Positions 1 through 12,200 of a stretch of 64,000 nucleotides of DNA are shown here, in pieces. The position numbers and the translations under genes are program-made. The stretch lies in contig NC_071332.1 of NCBI RefSeq assembly GCF_010183535.1, positions 310,001 through 374,000 of the forward strand, written 5' to 3'. Numbering within the stretch: the first letter of the stretch is position 1; every line of letters begins with the position of its first letter. Under the pieces are notes generated by a model that was not told the DNA's origin, searched no databases, and saw only the letters and a list, made by a program, of their open reading frames with translations. Origin of the DNA: Caenorhabditis remanei (taxonomy: Eukaryota; Nematoda; Chromadorea; Rhabditida; Rhabditidae).

Positions 1-259
1 TTGACAAAATTAGATTAGATAATATGAAACAAATAAATTAAGGAGAAACATTTTGTCACGCCAGTCTTCCCTAGGGCGGGCTAGGGCGGGCACGGGCGGG
101 TCGCCGCCCGGGCGGGCGAGGGCCGCCCGCAGAAACGCCCGTCCGGATGGAAAGCCTATCAAAAACTATGAAAACCGAAAAAAGATTTTCAAAACGCGGG
201 TATATCTTGTCCACGAGGAGTACACGACTGATTCTCAACAGAGCACATTTTCACATGAA
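1..259. other. 3' flank of vps-54 with a GC-rich, G-run block
   Basis: No coding sequence is supported here. It lies just downstream of the vps-54 stop codon and probably includes its 3' UTR. Positions 61-150 are strikingly GC-rich in an AT-rich region. Six GGG runs separated by one to three bases lie at 74-100 on the plus strand, followed by complementary CCC/GGG runs to about 130. No minus-strand AATAAA is visible, so the poly(A) site is either non-canonical or outside the window. Confidence 0.6.
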
Positions 260-3200
260 TTACCCGTATTTCAGCGTGTCATGCGGCGTGATACCCATTC
301 CAGTGACGTGTTCCCTCAAGTTGGCTTTAAAATTCTCGTGAACCTGTCGAAACAACGCCTCAATCTGATCTCTCGGCATAATACCCGTCAATCCGTTGTG
401 AAATTTCAGCATATGACGACAGATTTGCTGGAATTCCGGTGATGGGATGTTCCCTTTCACATCCCACATTCCGAGACAATTCGTCGTGTAGTGGGCGATG
501 ACACTGATTAATTTCGCAGAGATTTCATTGACATGATCTCGATATTCACTTTCGACACCTTTGAAATATCGAAGCAAACTTTTTCGATCTTCCGGAAGCA
601 CTCGATCCATTTCATCGTGAACCATCGGGATGAAACGGCACACGAGTTCAAGGGAGCGACCAGCGAGAGCTGAATAAATCAAATTTTAAAAAGAAATGTC
701 TGATAATCTAAATTAACCTAAATTCCTAACAGAAATCGTTTTCAATCCGACCAATTGCAGGGCGCCCGCACCCAGAATCAGCTGACAACAACGACTATTG
801 AAAGTTTTGAGCAATTCGACGACCCGCGAATTCCAGTCTTGGGCGAATGATGGCATCTCGAAGATGGCTTCACAGTAGTCGGCGAGAATTTGAATCATTG
901 TGATCGAGGATCTGGAACAAAGAGTTTAGTCAACTTTACATTTTTTTGTTGTTTTTCGGCCGTTTTTTTCCATGATTTTTTCTCCATTTTTCAGTGGAAA
1001 ACTGATTATTTCGCTGAAACATCGGCTAGAATTGACCCTTTTGCAATTTCAATAGTGTCTTTGGAGCGTTTTATGAGATTTTCATCCGATTTCATTTTTT
1101 TCAGCTTTTTCAAACTAAATTGGGCATATTTTTGGGAAAATAATGCAGCTTCGTTTTGACTAAAGAAACATTTATAATTCCGAGATTTGGTATTATCGGT
1201 TCGCGAACACAAAAATTAAAAATAATTCATCGATTCCACCTACGGGACCCATCTGAACAATTTCCATGCGCCTTTAACACCACCTGTGAATTTTGGAAAT
1301 CTGAAATCCGGGATTTAAAATAAATGTTCAAGACTGCAAATTTGTAATCCTGAAAACAGAATTCGTCATTGAAATCTAGAATTCACAGAATTCTCCACAG
1401 AATTGAGAATTTTCGGAATTCGACAATCAGCAGATCGGGAGGAATTAGAAATTTTTGGAATGGATCCATTATGTACTCATTTTTCAACACAATTCTTTGA
1501 ATTTTTGAGTAAAAGTTCTTAAATATCCGAAAACTCAGAAAACAAAATGCAAAAATTCAAATTTTCGTTGAAAACTGGTCAAAAATCGGTATTTAATAAA
1601 TAATCGCTACTGTTTCAGCTTCCAAAAGATGTATGTCTTAAACCACCCGGAACCATTTGAAATCAATCAAATCTGACGCACCGTCGGCGCGTTTTCATCT
1701 ATTTTCCAAAGCGACGACCGTATGGGGTACCTGAGACGCTTTTTTTCGACAAAATTCATAAAAAGTGAGATCTGGCGCCTGACACATTGTGAGACGCGCT
1801 TTCAATCAGTTATCGTAAAACTCTATATTCTGGCGCGCCTTTGACGCGATTTTCTCTAAAATCAGATGACTGGCTCTCCGTTGACGCAATTCAAAACTCA
1901 CCCTACGACTACAAAGCTCTCCTCATCGACAATAATTCCAGTTTGATTCGACACCGAAGTGCCTGAATCAATCGTCGCACTACTTCCAGTCCTTTTGAAC
2001 GTCTTCTTCCCACTATCATCATTCCCCTTCCTACTCCTCAATCTGCCCGTCTCAATCGCCAAATCCACCATATTCTGATCGACAATCGATACATCCGTCA
2101 CTTTCCACAACTCTGTGTCAAGCATATTCCCTATTCGAATCTTTCTGGCCGCATGGAATTTCTCAATGTAATCCATCGAGAGCTTATTCACAGCTCTTCC
2201 CAATCCTCCAACCTTTTGGCTCTGCGTCGAATACCATCCTTCCTCTTCACATTGTGATTGATACTCCTTCACAAGTGCTATACATTCAGAGAGTTGAGTG
2301 GGCGTGGTCGCTTCGGTGACAGCTGAATTCTTAGCTCTCGCCATCAGAAGACGTGAAATTCTCTGCTGAGCACATTGATGTCCAAATTCTGCTATCAGTG
2401 GGAGAACTCGTTTCAAGAAAGCGTCGGAACGCACTTCAATCGATAGCAAAGTGGTAGCTGTCGCATTGGAGCTCACCGCGGAGCCACTAACGAATCCTCC
2501 AGACCCCGTAGACTTCCCAATCGATCCTTCTGAGGTTTCATCCTCAGAATCCGATTCATCAATCTTCGCCTCTTCCAGCCTCTCTATAATGATATCCTGG
2601 GATGATCCGTGTCGATTTGAAGGATGCGCTCGCTCCGCAACTTCCATCAGAATATCTTGAAGAGCTTCCAGTCGTTTACAAAAGTAGAACTCCTCATCCA
2701 TCACAGCTCTGACAGTTTTCAAAAAGTCCGAATGTTTCATCCGCCTCACCGGCTCGCCGAGTTGCGTCAGACTCGGATCAAAATCACTCAAATCCACTCC
2801 ACTATTCAGTATCTGGTTTTTGATGACGTGTCGCATCACACTCTTCACCCCTTCCACAATCTCCTCACGAAGTACACCGATGAACGAGTACTTCCGCATT
2901 CTCATCAGTCCAAGGAGCACTGCGGAGAGCTCCCCTTCAGCTTGTATCAGAGTGCCCGCTTCTGGTTTCACGCCGAGCTCTTTTTGAATAAGAGATGCAA
3001 AATCCTCATTCATCATCCTCCCGATCACACTGTAGAGCTCGCGGAGCTGCGAAGCAAGATGTCTGAAGCATGTGACACCGTTGAGCTCCTTAGATAACAC
3101 ATCTAAACTCGTCTCAATACATTCGATAGCTTTCGGATAGTCCCCTTGAGATAACATCATTTGAACTGTCGATTGCGCTTCTCGAAGACACGAAATATCA

Positions 3201-6200
3201 TGTAACTTTGCCAATAGATTCTTCTTCTCCTCGTACTTTTCATGAACCTCCACAATTCTCTTCGATTGATCACACACCAGTTCGTCGACATGCTTCAAGT
3301 TTCGCCTCACTACCATCACACATTGCAACGCGTTCGCTAGTTGTTCCTGGAGACCGCTGTACGATCTGACCACTTGCCAGAAGTCATCGGTTTTGGCGAC
3401 TAGTTTTCCAGCGAGTCGACCGTCGACAACGTCGTGCATCATTTCGAGACGATTCTGGAGCGATTCGTAGTCACGGAATTCACCAGGTTTCTGGAAACAG
3501 AATTGAGGAGTTTTTGGAAGAGTGAGAGGGGTTAAAATCGTGAAACAATTTTTTTTTCAATTTTGTTATTCCGCTATTTCTACCTTAAAAATTGCAAAAA
3601 TACATCTTCAGTTGCTGAGAGTCTTTAAATAACATTTAGAAAATGGTTTTAAACCCATTTTTCACGATTTCAGCAGTTGAAAATACACATGTTGAAAATA
3701 CACATTAACTTATTACTTCTCAATTTTTTCAAAAATTCGAAACTCAAAAAATTTGAAGCAATGGCTGTTTTCGGACTGAAATTCGCTGGAATCAGATGTA
3801 AATCAGCCAAAATTTGAAAAATTGTGACCAATTTCGGTAAAATTTGTCCGAAATCAATTAAAAAAAAGCTTCTGAAATTCAGTAAAAGTGCGATCTTACA
3901 CTATTTTTTCCGGATTTTTCGAGATTTCGAGGAATTGCTCAAAAAATGGATAAATCCGGAAAAATAGTTAGGATAGCTAGAAAATGATAAATTTCTGAAT
4001 ATTTTTATTGATTTTGGACAAGTTTTACCCCGATTTATAGCTGATTTCAGCGAATTTCAGTCCAAAAACCGCCGCTACTTCAATTTTTTAATTTTTGAAA
4101 AAATTGGTGATATAATCAATATAAAACATTTACTTTTTCAAATTCAGGTAATCCAACAATTTATACCTTATTAATCGCAATCTCCAACGGTGTCGCCGGT
4201 ATCACATTCTTCCCTGATAACGTCTGCTTCAAAGCGTCATGATTCTCATTGGCTGGAACTGTGAATACTGCAGAGAACGTCGAGCTATCGCCAAGTGTGA
4301 AGCGTGGATCGATGAAGATCTGCAATTTTATTTCCAATATTTTCAGGATGTGACTAGTTTTAACTTTGAATAAGGGACTATAATTCAGATTCGTTATTTC
4401 TCGGTCATCCTTGTTTATCAGAGGACGGGGGCTAGTATTCAATCGTGGGGCATGACGTTATGAATTCTAATTATGATCTCACAATCGCCAACACTGATAT
4501 GCTCTTTTGCAATCTACAATATTTTCATCTCAGAGATGATGAGATTTCCTGATAACAACATAGTAAGCACGTTGAGTCCCAGGCTACCTATGCGAACACG
4601 CTCTAACGAGAAACTACGTGGAAATGAAATATTTTCACGTATCCTAAAATTTTCTGTAGGAAAATAGATTCTAATGTTCACCGCCACGTATTGCGGACCA
4701 TGTCTTTTTTAGAGCGCGTTTGCATAGGTAGCCTGGGACTCAACGTGAGTAAGACAATTAACATGTATGGAGATTGATAACTTGTTTTGACAGAATAAGT
4801 TTTTCAAAACAGAAAGAATGACGGGAGGTCTGAAAGTTGCGTTTGCGACTTATCTTTGCGCTTTTCTCTAAGTCAATTTTTATATTTCTCAAACATAAAA
4901 AAAATTCTTGATTTCAGCGCTATTTTATTTCCCGAGTAATGGGTTTTCATAGAAATTCAGAGAAAAAATTGACAAACATACTAATAACCGTTTTTGTCAA
5001 TTCCTTTCCCGGGTTTCTAAGAAACCTAAGCCTAAGAGAGTGGTGAAAAGTGGTCCCTCACAAGAATCACACAGGTTATGTAAATTTTGTTCATCTTTCA
5101 GCACACTGATTCTAAATCCCCGAAAAAAAAATTTTATGGGCACCCCCTCCCAAAATTTCATCCTATGTGTACGCCTTTCCCCAGTAATAGTGAACATCAA
5201 TTTTTTTGCTGACAGAAAAAATATTCAGAGTTAATAAGGAAATAAAATCAAATTTTCAGACACGGTAAAATAGAAAAGATTTTATTAGAAATATCCGTCA
5301 TAATTGTAAAACATCTAAGAGTCATATCAGTTCAAGTATTCAGTTTCTTCATAAGTTCCTGCGCAGATCGAACACTTCATATTTAATTCGTTCGCGCAGG
5401 CTTCGTGAGACCACAGACGGCACGTCTTACAATACGAAATAAACAGAAATGAAAAATTGATTATATTTTCGTGTGTTCGTTTATTAATCCCACGTTTATG
5501 TAACGGAACACGGAAAAAAAAGGAAAAATAGAAAGAAACCCAAATGCCCCATTACTCGGGAAATACGGTATCTCTTGATTTCATGACTATCCTGTAAAGT
5601 TTTCACAGCCATTACTTTCGATTTATTTTTGAATTAATTTGTCACGTCAGATTAAATTATGCGCGAACTTTGAAAAAAATACTTGGCCTGCCCCAATATG
5701 ATAAAAAAACAAGACTATTTATTTGTCAACTAAGCATCCATCCAAAAATATTTCAAAATGAGCAAGAACCCAGCAGAGCCAGATTTGTCAAAAGTGCAAT
5801 TCAATCCATCCGAATCGTTGACTTTCTACCTTGTCCCGAAGAGGCAACAGTGCAATGTGGAGATCACCAACAATTCTACATCTTGTGTGATGATCAAATT
5901 CAAAAACACCAATCCTGGTATTTTAAACACACGTCCAGGAGAAGCTAAAATAAAAGCTGGGGAGAGATGTGTTATTCGAGCAATCTTCAAAGGAGCCACA
6001 AAGGAAGAGCTGGTAAAATGTCACAAGATTTTTGGACAAAGGTAATTGCAATGTTCTTAAAAGCATTACAATTTTAAAAACTTAAGATACACTGTGGTCA
6101 TTCGCGCTGTCCCAGAAAATGCTAGCCCAGAAAGTATTCGGAGGAAAAGTTGGGCAACAATGAAGCATAAGTTTCTTGTTTTGTTCAAGGACGTAAACGA

Positions 6201-9200
6201 AGAGAAAAAGAAGGAAGAGTCAGATGAACCACAGAAAGAAGCTTCAAAGATGGTGCCAAAGCCGTCGAGCACAGAGAAAGTTGAAAACAAGGATACTGAA
6301 AATAAATAGGAACTTCTTATAGTGCTTGTTTGTCAATAAATATTATGAGTATTCCATAGCGTAAGGAGGTATGATGAGTGCACTCCAGTGGTACAGAAAA
6401 TACACGAGCCAATAAAATTGTAAAGAAAGAGAGAGACGAATTTCGGGCGCACCGGTAGCACAGTAGTAGTGCTGCGGAGGCTTAATCTGTAGACGGTGGT
6501 TGGATTCCACTCTGGTGTCACCGATTCTTGACATTCTCTTTCTTACAACATTTCGTGCGAAAACATCAACTTTATGGCCAACCCAAGGATTAGTACTTTA
6601 ATTTCCATAATATCAAATCTACTAAACTAGGAATCCAACACTTTAAATTGAATTGTCCATATGACCAATATGAAATTGAAACTTTTTATCGGAAAACGTT
6701 GCTAATGTACTTTTTCAACCTTGATTTACACGTATTGCACAGAAAAAATTAGAAAAAAGCAGGTCTAAAATTGATTTTGAGTCTCTTGTAAAATGCAATA
6801 TTTCAGTTAAGCGTTCTGCAAAATTCAGAATCAGCGTGTTGAGAAGAACAGGATGAGCCCGTTTGAAAGGCCGAGTTACTTCTGGAACACTCCCTAGTAA
6901 GGCTTCCAAAATGAGATTCTCGCACACCATTTCAAATTGCATTTATTTTCAGGATGTGAGACTAAAAGTACACATTCCCCGTCCCTCTCTCATGATCACT
7001 TGGCGGTCCGTTCCATGAGCACCACTGAGTCGTTTCAAAGAAAGAGAAGACAGCTGCTGCCATCTTCTATCATCCACCCTCACTCTCACAGATGAAAAAA
7101 AGAACGGAGAGATGGCAAACATCAAACAAACTAGCTGATAATAGAGGAAAAGAACAGCTGACCGAACAGAAAATACGTCTAGTCTCAGATTTCGTAATTT
7201 TTGAAAAAAGAGGAAGAATGGATTGGATAATCGGTTATTGAGTAGTAGGATGTATACAAGTGATCAAAATATGTTTATAGTGGGTTGAATGATTTTCGGG
7301 AGTGATAAAAATCGAATTTTTGCCAAAAAGTGTCAAATCTCGGAAAAAGAGCTTCTGGAAGAAAACTGTCAACTATATCACTAGATTTTTATATATTTGA
7401 TGAGAATTTCAAGAAAATTTATTTCAGATTCCAACAAAATAATGGAAAGTCGAAGCAAAATATTAATCCGTTCAAAAGTTTCTAAATTTGGAAAGAATTT
7501 CAGCTTATTCTGAGTATCCTTGCTGTTTCAGAATCACTTCCAGACATTATGGATTTAATGGATTCATCAGATGACTCCACCGATTCTGAGACTTCTGAGG
7601 TCCGAATTTCAAGAAGTTCTGAAGCTTCTAGGAAGAATTTCAGCTTATTATGAGCTTCCTCGCTGTTTCAGATTCACTTTCATATATATTCCTCCTCTAT
7701 TGATCATTGTTCCAGATCTAAGAGAATCCAGATCTGAACGTCTGGAATTATCAGACTATGAAGTTGGGTGGGTAAGCTTTGAGAGGTGAAAAAGACGATT
7801 TTTAGCTTAAAAATGATATTTTTTTAAATAAAAACAGATATAATGATTTTGAGCCTAAAATTGGTATTTTTAGACCAAAAGCTATGAATTTGAACTGAAA
7901 ATGCTGAAGATACCGCTTTTTGGCTGAACATTTTAGATTTATCGACTAATTTTCGAAAAATTTGGCTTTTCATCAATCAAATTGAAGATGAACATGTGAT
8001 TTACAGGCTGAAAATCGATTTAATAAAACAGTTGTTTTCTCAAATCATGACGATAAACCGGATTTTCCAGCTTTTTCAGCGATTCTGATATTTCAGAAGT
8101 TCCAGCTCCTCCTTGTGATCTACTGATCTCCATCCCTCGCTTCCGCTGTCCACCCCAGATGTGTCCACTTGTGCCAACAAGATGTCGGTCAATTTGTCAA
8201 TCAGTACCTACACCTGATGTTCAGGGAGAAGAAAACACGAAACAGAGCCGATCCGTTAGGTGATTTAGTGATCCTCTCGAGTCATCTCTGAGTCTCCTTT
8301 CTCTCTCTCTTTATCCCGGCTGTTCCGTCGTAAAGCGAAAAAGCAAAAAGAAAGAGTATCACCAGAAACAACTGCGACTTTTTCCCAGAGGCTCCCTCAC
8401 ACTTTAGTAATTTTGAATTGTGTTAACCTGTTCTAATTCCAATTATTGAATGTGAGACAGGAAACTAATTAACTACTACACATTCTTCGCTTCGATTCCA
8501 ATTTAACTATTCTCTGAAATTTTCAATTATGCGAGAAGGAGGTGGAACTTTAACAGAACACCTTACGAATCACATACTATTGAACTGTTGAATTTGGAGA
8601 GAAACTAGGAAACGAGAAGAGAAGTAATCATGATTATGGCACTTGGACAAACGATATATGAAGATGAGAAAGCGTATCAAGAGGAGCAGAGGAGGAGGCG
8701 AAGACTTATGAGGTAAGATTGCAATTATAGTGTCAAACTCAATTTTTCAACATTTGAGTGAAATATTGATAATAGACTCCATATTTTAAACTTTTTTCTT
8801 GGAAATTTTGCTGAAAATGATGAAATTTCAAAATCTTAGGATCTGAAATTAGGTGATTTTTGTTGTAAATCTAGATTTTGCTAAAAGAATCGCGAAAAGT
8901 GAAATTTCACCATACAAATTATATAAGTCTCCTCACTTCGCAAGGTTTATTTCTACAGTAATCCCTCAAAATCTGAAATTAGTAATCTTTACGTTTTAGC
9001 TTTCCTGTCCATAAATTGTATAGATTTTCTTTTTTTTTCTGGCGATCTATATCATCAAAATGCTGAAATTTCATTCAGAATCTTAGGATCTGAAATCAGG
9101 TGATTTTTGTAAATCTAGGTTTTGCTAAATTTGAGAGTCGTGAAAACTGAAATTTCAGCCTTCCAATTATATAACTCTCACTTCAGAAGGTTCATATCTA

Positions 9201-12200
9201 CAGTAATCCTTCGATTAGGAAAGAAATCCAAGATTTTAACTTTCCTATCCATGAATGTAATCCTAATCGCTTTGGATAACTTAGGTCATGTCTGTAACTA
9301 CAGATTACTGTAGCACCTACCGTCGGTAAATCCTCCGCATCTTGTCTCTCATTCCCCACGTTCGATCCCTCTGCATGACTCAGCCGCAGTGCTCGCTTGA
9401 TCGCCTGATATCTTCGGTAGGACTGAAAGAATATTAATTTTTCTCTCTTTAACTAAATTCCCCACTTCTCCAGCAGCCTGACAATAACTGTCAAACGACG
9501 AGTCGGCCATTCTAGCCAACCGTTTCGATGGGGGCACTGGTTGAGACGGGACGAATGTGTCGCCCCAGTGACGTGTGAAAAATGTGGAGAGGTCATTCCG
9601 CGAACGTGACGGATCCGCAAGTACGGCTGATAGATTTTGGGTGAAACTGCAAAAAAAAAATTATTTTTGAGTTTTTTTTTCTTTAATTAGACTGTTTACA
9701 CATTGAAATTCAATTTTGGTGAGAGACATCAAGAAATTCCGTTCGCTTCACATGTTCTCTCTCCCCTCCTTCATAAATTTTCTAAGTGGATTGCGTCTCT
9801 CTACCATCAATTTCGACAACCTCTTCGTCGTTGTGGTTGATATCAAATTCAAACCAAAGGTCATTTGAATTTCTCTTTTTTCGTCTCCTCATTGGGCCCA
9901 TCACTATAATCGACTGATAACGCGGAGGAGGAGGAGACGATGGTCAAATTACTGTTTTTGGAAGTTATCGATAGGACCGATAAGAGGAGAGATAGGGGAG
10001 AGATGGAGAGGTTACACCTTGCTTTAGCCGTTTTTTCGAGAATGATTCGATTCTTGGAAAACGATTTGGATCTTCGTCTTTGAAGATCGGGATTCAGAAT
10101 TTCGGACTCGGAAACTAGAATCTAGGGTTCAGAATCCTCCAAAATTCTAATAGATTACCGTCTACATTAAGATCATCCTCGTCTTTGAAGATTAGGAATC
10201 TTCTCATTTTGTGACTGACTAGTCTTTCACAGTACATCAGGTTCTTAAATTTGAAGTTCAAAATCTTGGATTCAGGATCCCCTAGAACTGTCCAGAACCC
10301 ATAGATCTTGACTTCTGTTAGTACTATCTATGAAAATTCAAAAATTCCGAATCAAGACAGAAAAACCCGGTTCGAAATAGCAAGAAATCATAGTAATTTC
10401 TGTTCTGGTCACAAGACATAACTGTTTAATTACAGTAATGATAGAGTGACCATCGGAAAACTTTCTCTTAATGATTTTCTGATTCGTTGAAGTCATTATG
10501 ACGTGGAATCGTCGTTAGCAGCAGGAGGAGACTCAGTGGTACCTGATGTTTGATGATGGGAGGAAAAACAACTGCCTAATTTGTTGTTTTGGTACTACCA
10601 GAGTACACATTATTGCGTATGAGGTAGTTCCGTGTTTTGGTGATTTGGAAAAGAAGAGTGATGACCTGAATCAGTTTAGTGTTCACCGAATTGGATCTGG
10701 TATGAGTCAGAGACCCAATCAAAATAGGTGGTATTGGTAGTAATTTGACGCTTTTAAGAGTCCGGAGCACAGAAGAAGTGGGAGCTGTGACTAGAGTGAG
10801 AACTCCGATTGGAGCAAGCCTCAACTTTCCAGCTCAAAGCTCTGGTCGCCTAGAGCCAGCGGGAGTCCACAAACTGATTCAACCCACAGACACACGAGGT
10901 AGATACGATTTCGAACCATGGTCGGATTGCAACCGGGCGAAGAGTTTGGAGCTAGAACGGTTTCAAAACATAACTTTTGCTATTCGGGGATCGTCTAAGC
11001 TTAATCATATACATCTTGGAACTATATCGAAATACTTGGAGCAGCCCGAGTTAAACGTTTCGTCAGATCGAAGCGGCTTGATTCAGAACTGGTTCGGACC
11101 GAAACTGTTCGCTTCATGACCGTAACGAATCAGAACTGTTTCTGAAGATAAGTTGTCTCTGTCTGAGCTCCATTCCATAACTTAGATCAATGGTTTGTAA
11201 ATTGTCTAAACCGTGCAACGTTCCTTCAACAATTCCAAATTCTTATCAGTTCCACTCCAAATTCAATTCCAAAACCGATTCCCTTGAAAACTGTCTATCC
11301 TCTATTCTATCCCTTTTCTTTCATCTTCATCTTCTTCATTTCCCAATTTAGGGTACACCATTTCTTCAAAGTAACGACGGTTTTTGTTGATATCAGGTCG
11401 TCGTGTCTTCTCTCCTTCTCCACCTTTTTTTCGCATTCCATCTCTCTTTTCTATTGAAAATCAGGTTTATACTTATTTGGCCAGGGACGGCCACAATCAG
11501 CGGGTACCACCACCGTTCGTGATTGTTACAATAACTAATTTTTGAAAAATGTGTTTTCGATATGTTTAGAGTTCCTGGTCGATTCGCCAACAACTTTTCA
11601 AGACTTTCTCTCGGAATAGAGGCTATTTGACCTCCTGTGGATAGTGTAAAAAGAGAAAAAAAAACGATGTTGAAGATGTGAAGGAAAAGAAGGCGTGACC
11701 ATCAGTCGTCTAACTTTTGACCCTCCTTCTTCCATCCTTTCTCTCTCTCCAAAAACCCTCCAATAATTCGAATTACTATTTTGACCGTCATTCCTCTTTT
11801 TCGTCGCCAGTTTTCCGTCTCTTCTTGACATTTAATCAGTCAGTTGAGAGACTTTTCAGTCTTACAGTGTTTCAGTAAACACTTGAAAACTGCGTTGTTC
11901 TTAAATTAGGAAGATGACTTCATTCCAGCAATCAAATAGTTTTTTGAAACAAATTTTGATTTCAGAATGGGTGCCAAAATAAAAGACTCGACGTCTGTCG
12001 AGATGCACGACGTCAACGAGCCGAGACGTGCGGTGAATCCAGAAGACGAAAAACCATCGTCGTGGAAGGACGCGTTATTCGGAAGACGTGCTAGGAAGTA
12101 CGCCTTCATATTCATCGTCGCTTTCCTGGCTGTTCTCACCGTTAAAGACGTCTTCGACCTGGTAAGTCTCTAATTGCCTCTCATTATCACATTAGGGTCC

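Noticed and set aside
5341..5400. Hairpin resembling a small RNA (cctgcgcagatcgaac / gttcgcgcagg)
   Set aside because: The stem falls in the coding remnant of a zinc finger, whose spaced Cys codons better explain the sequence.
6715..6942. Minus-strand frame of 75 codons next to the MSP gene
   Set aside because: Reads smoothly (a leucine-rich helical stretch) but has no recognisable domain or joinable exon; could be a transposon scrap. Not strong enough to list.
10745..11119. Plus-strand frame of 124 codons in the del-6/vps-54 intron
   Set aside because: No family motif, no suitable splice sites and no conserved composition; the length alone is not convincing.
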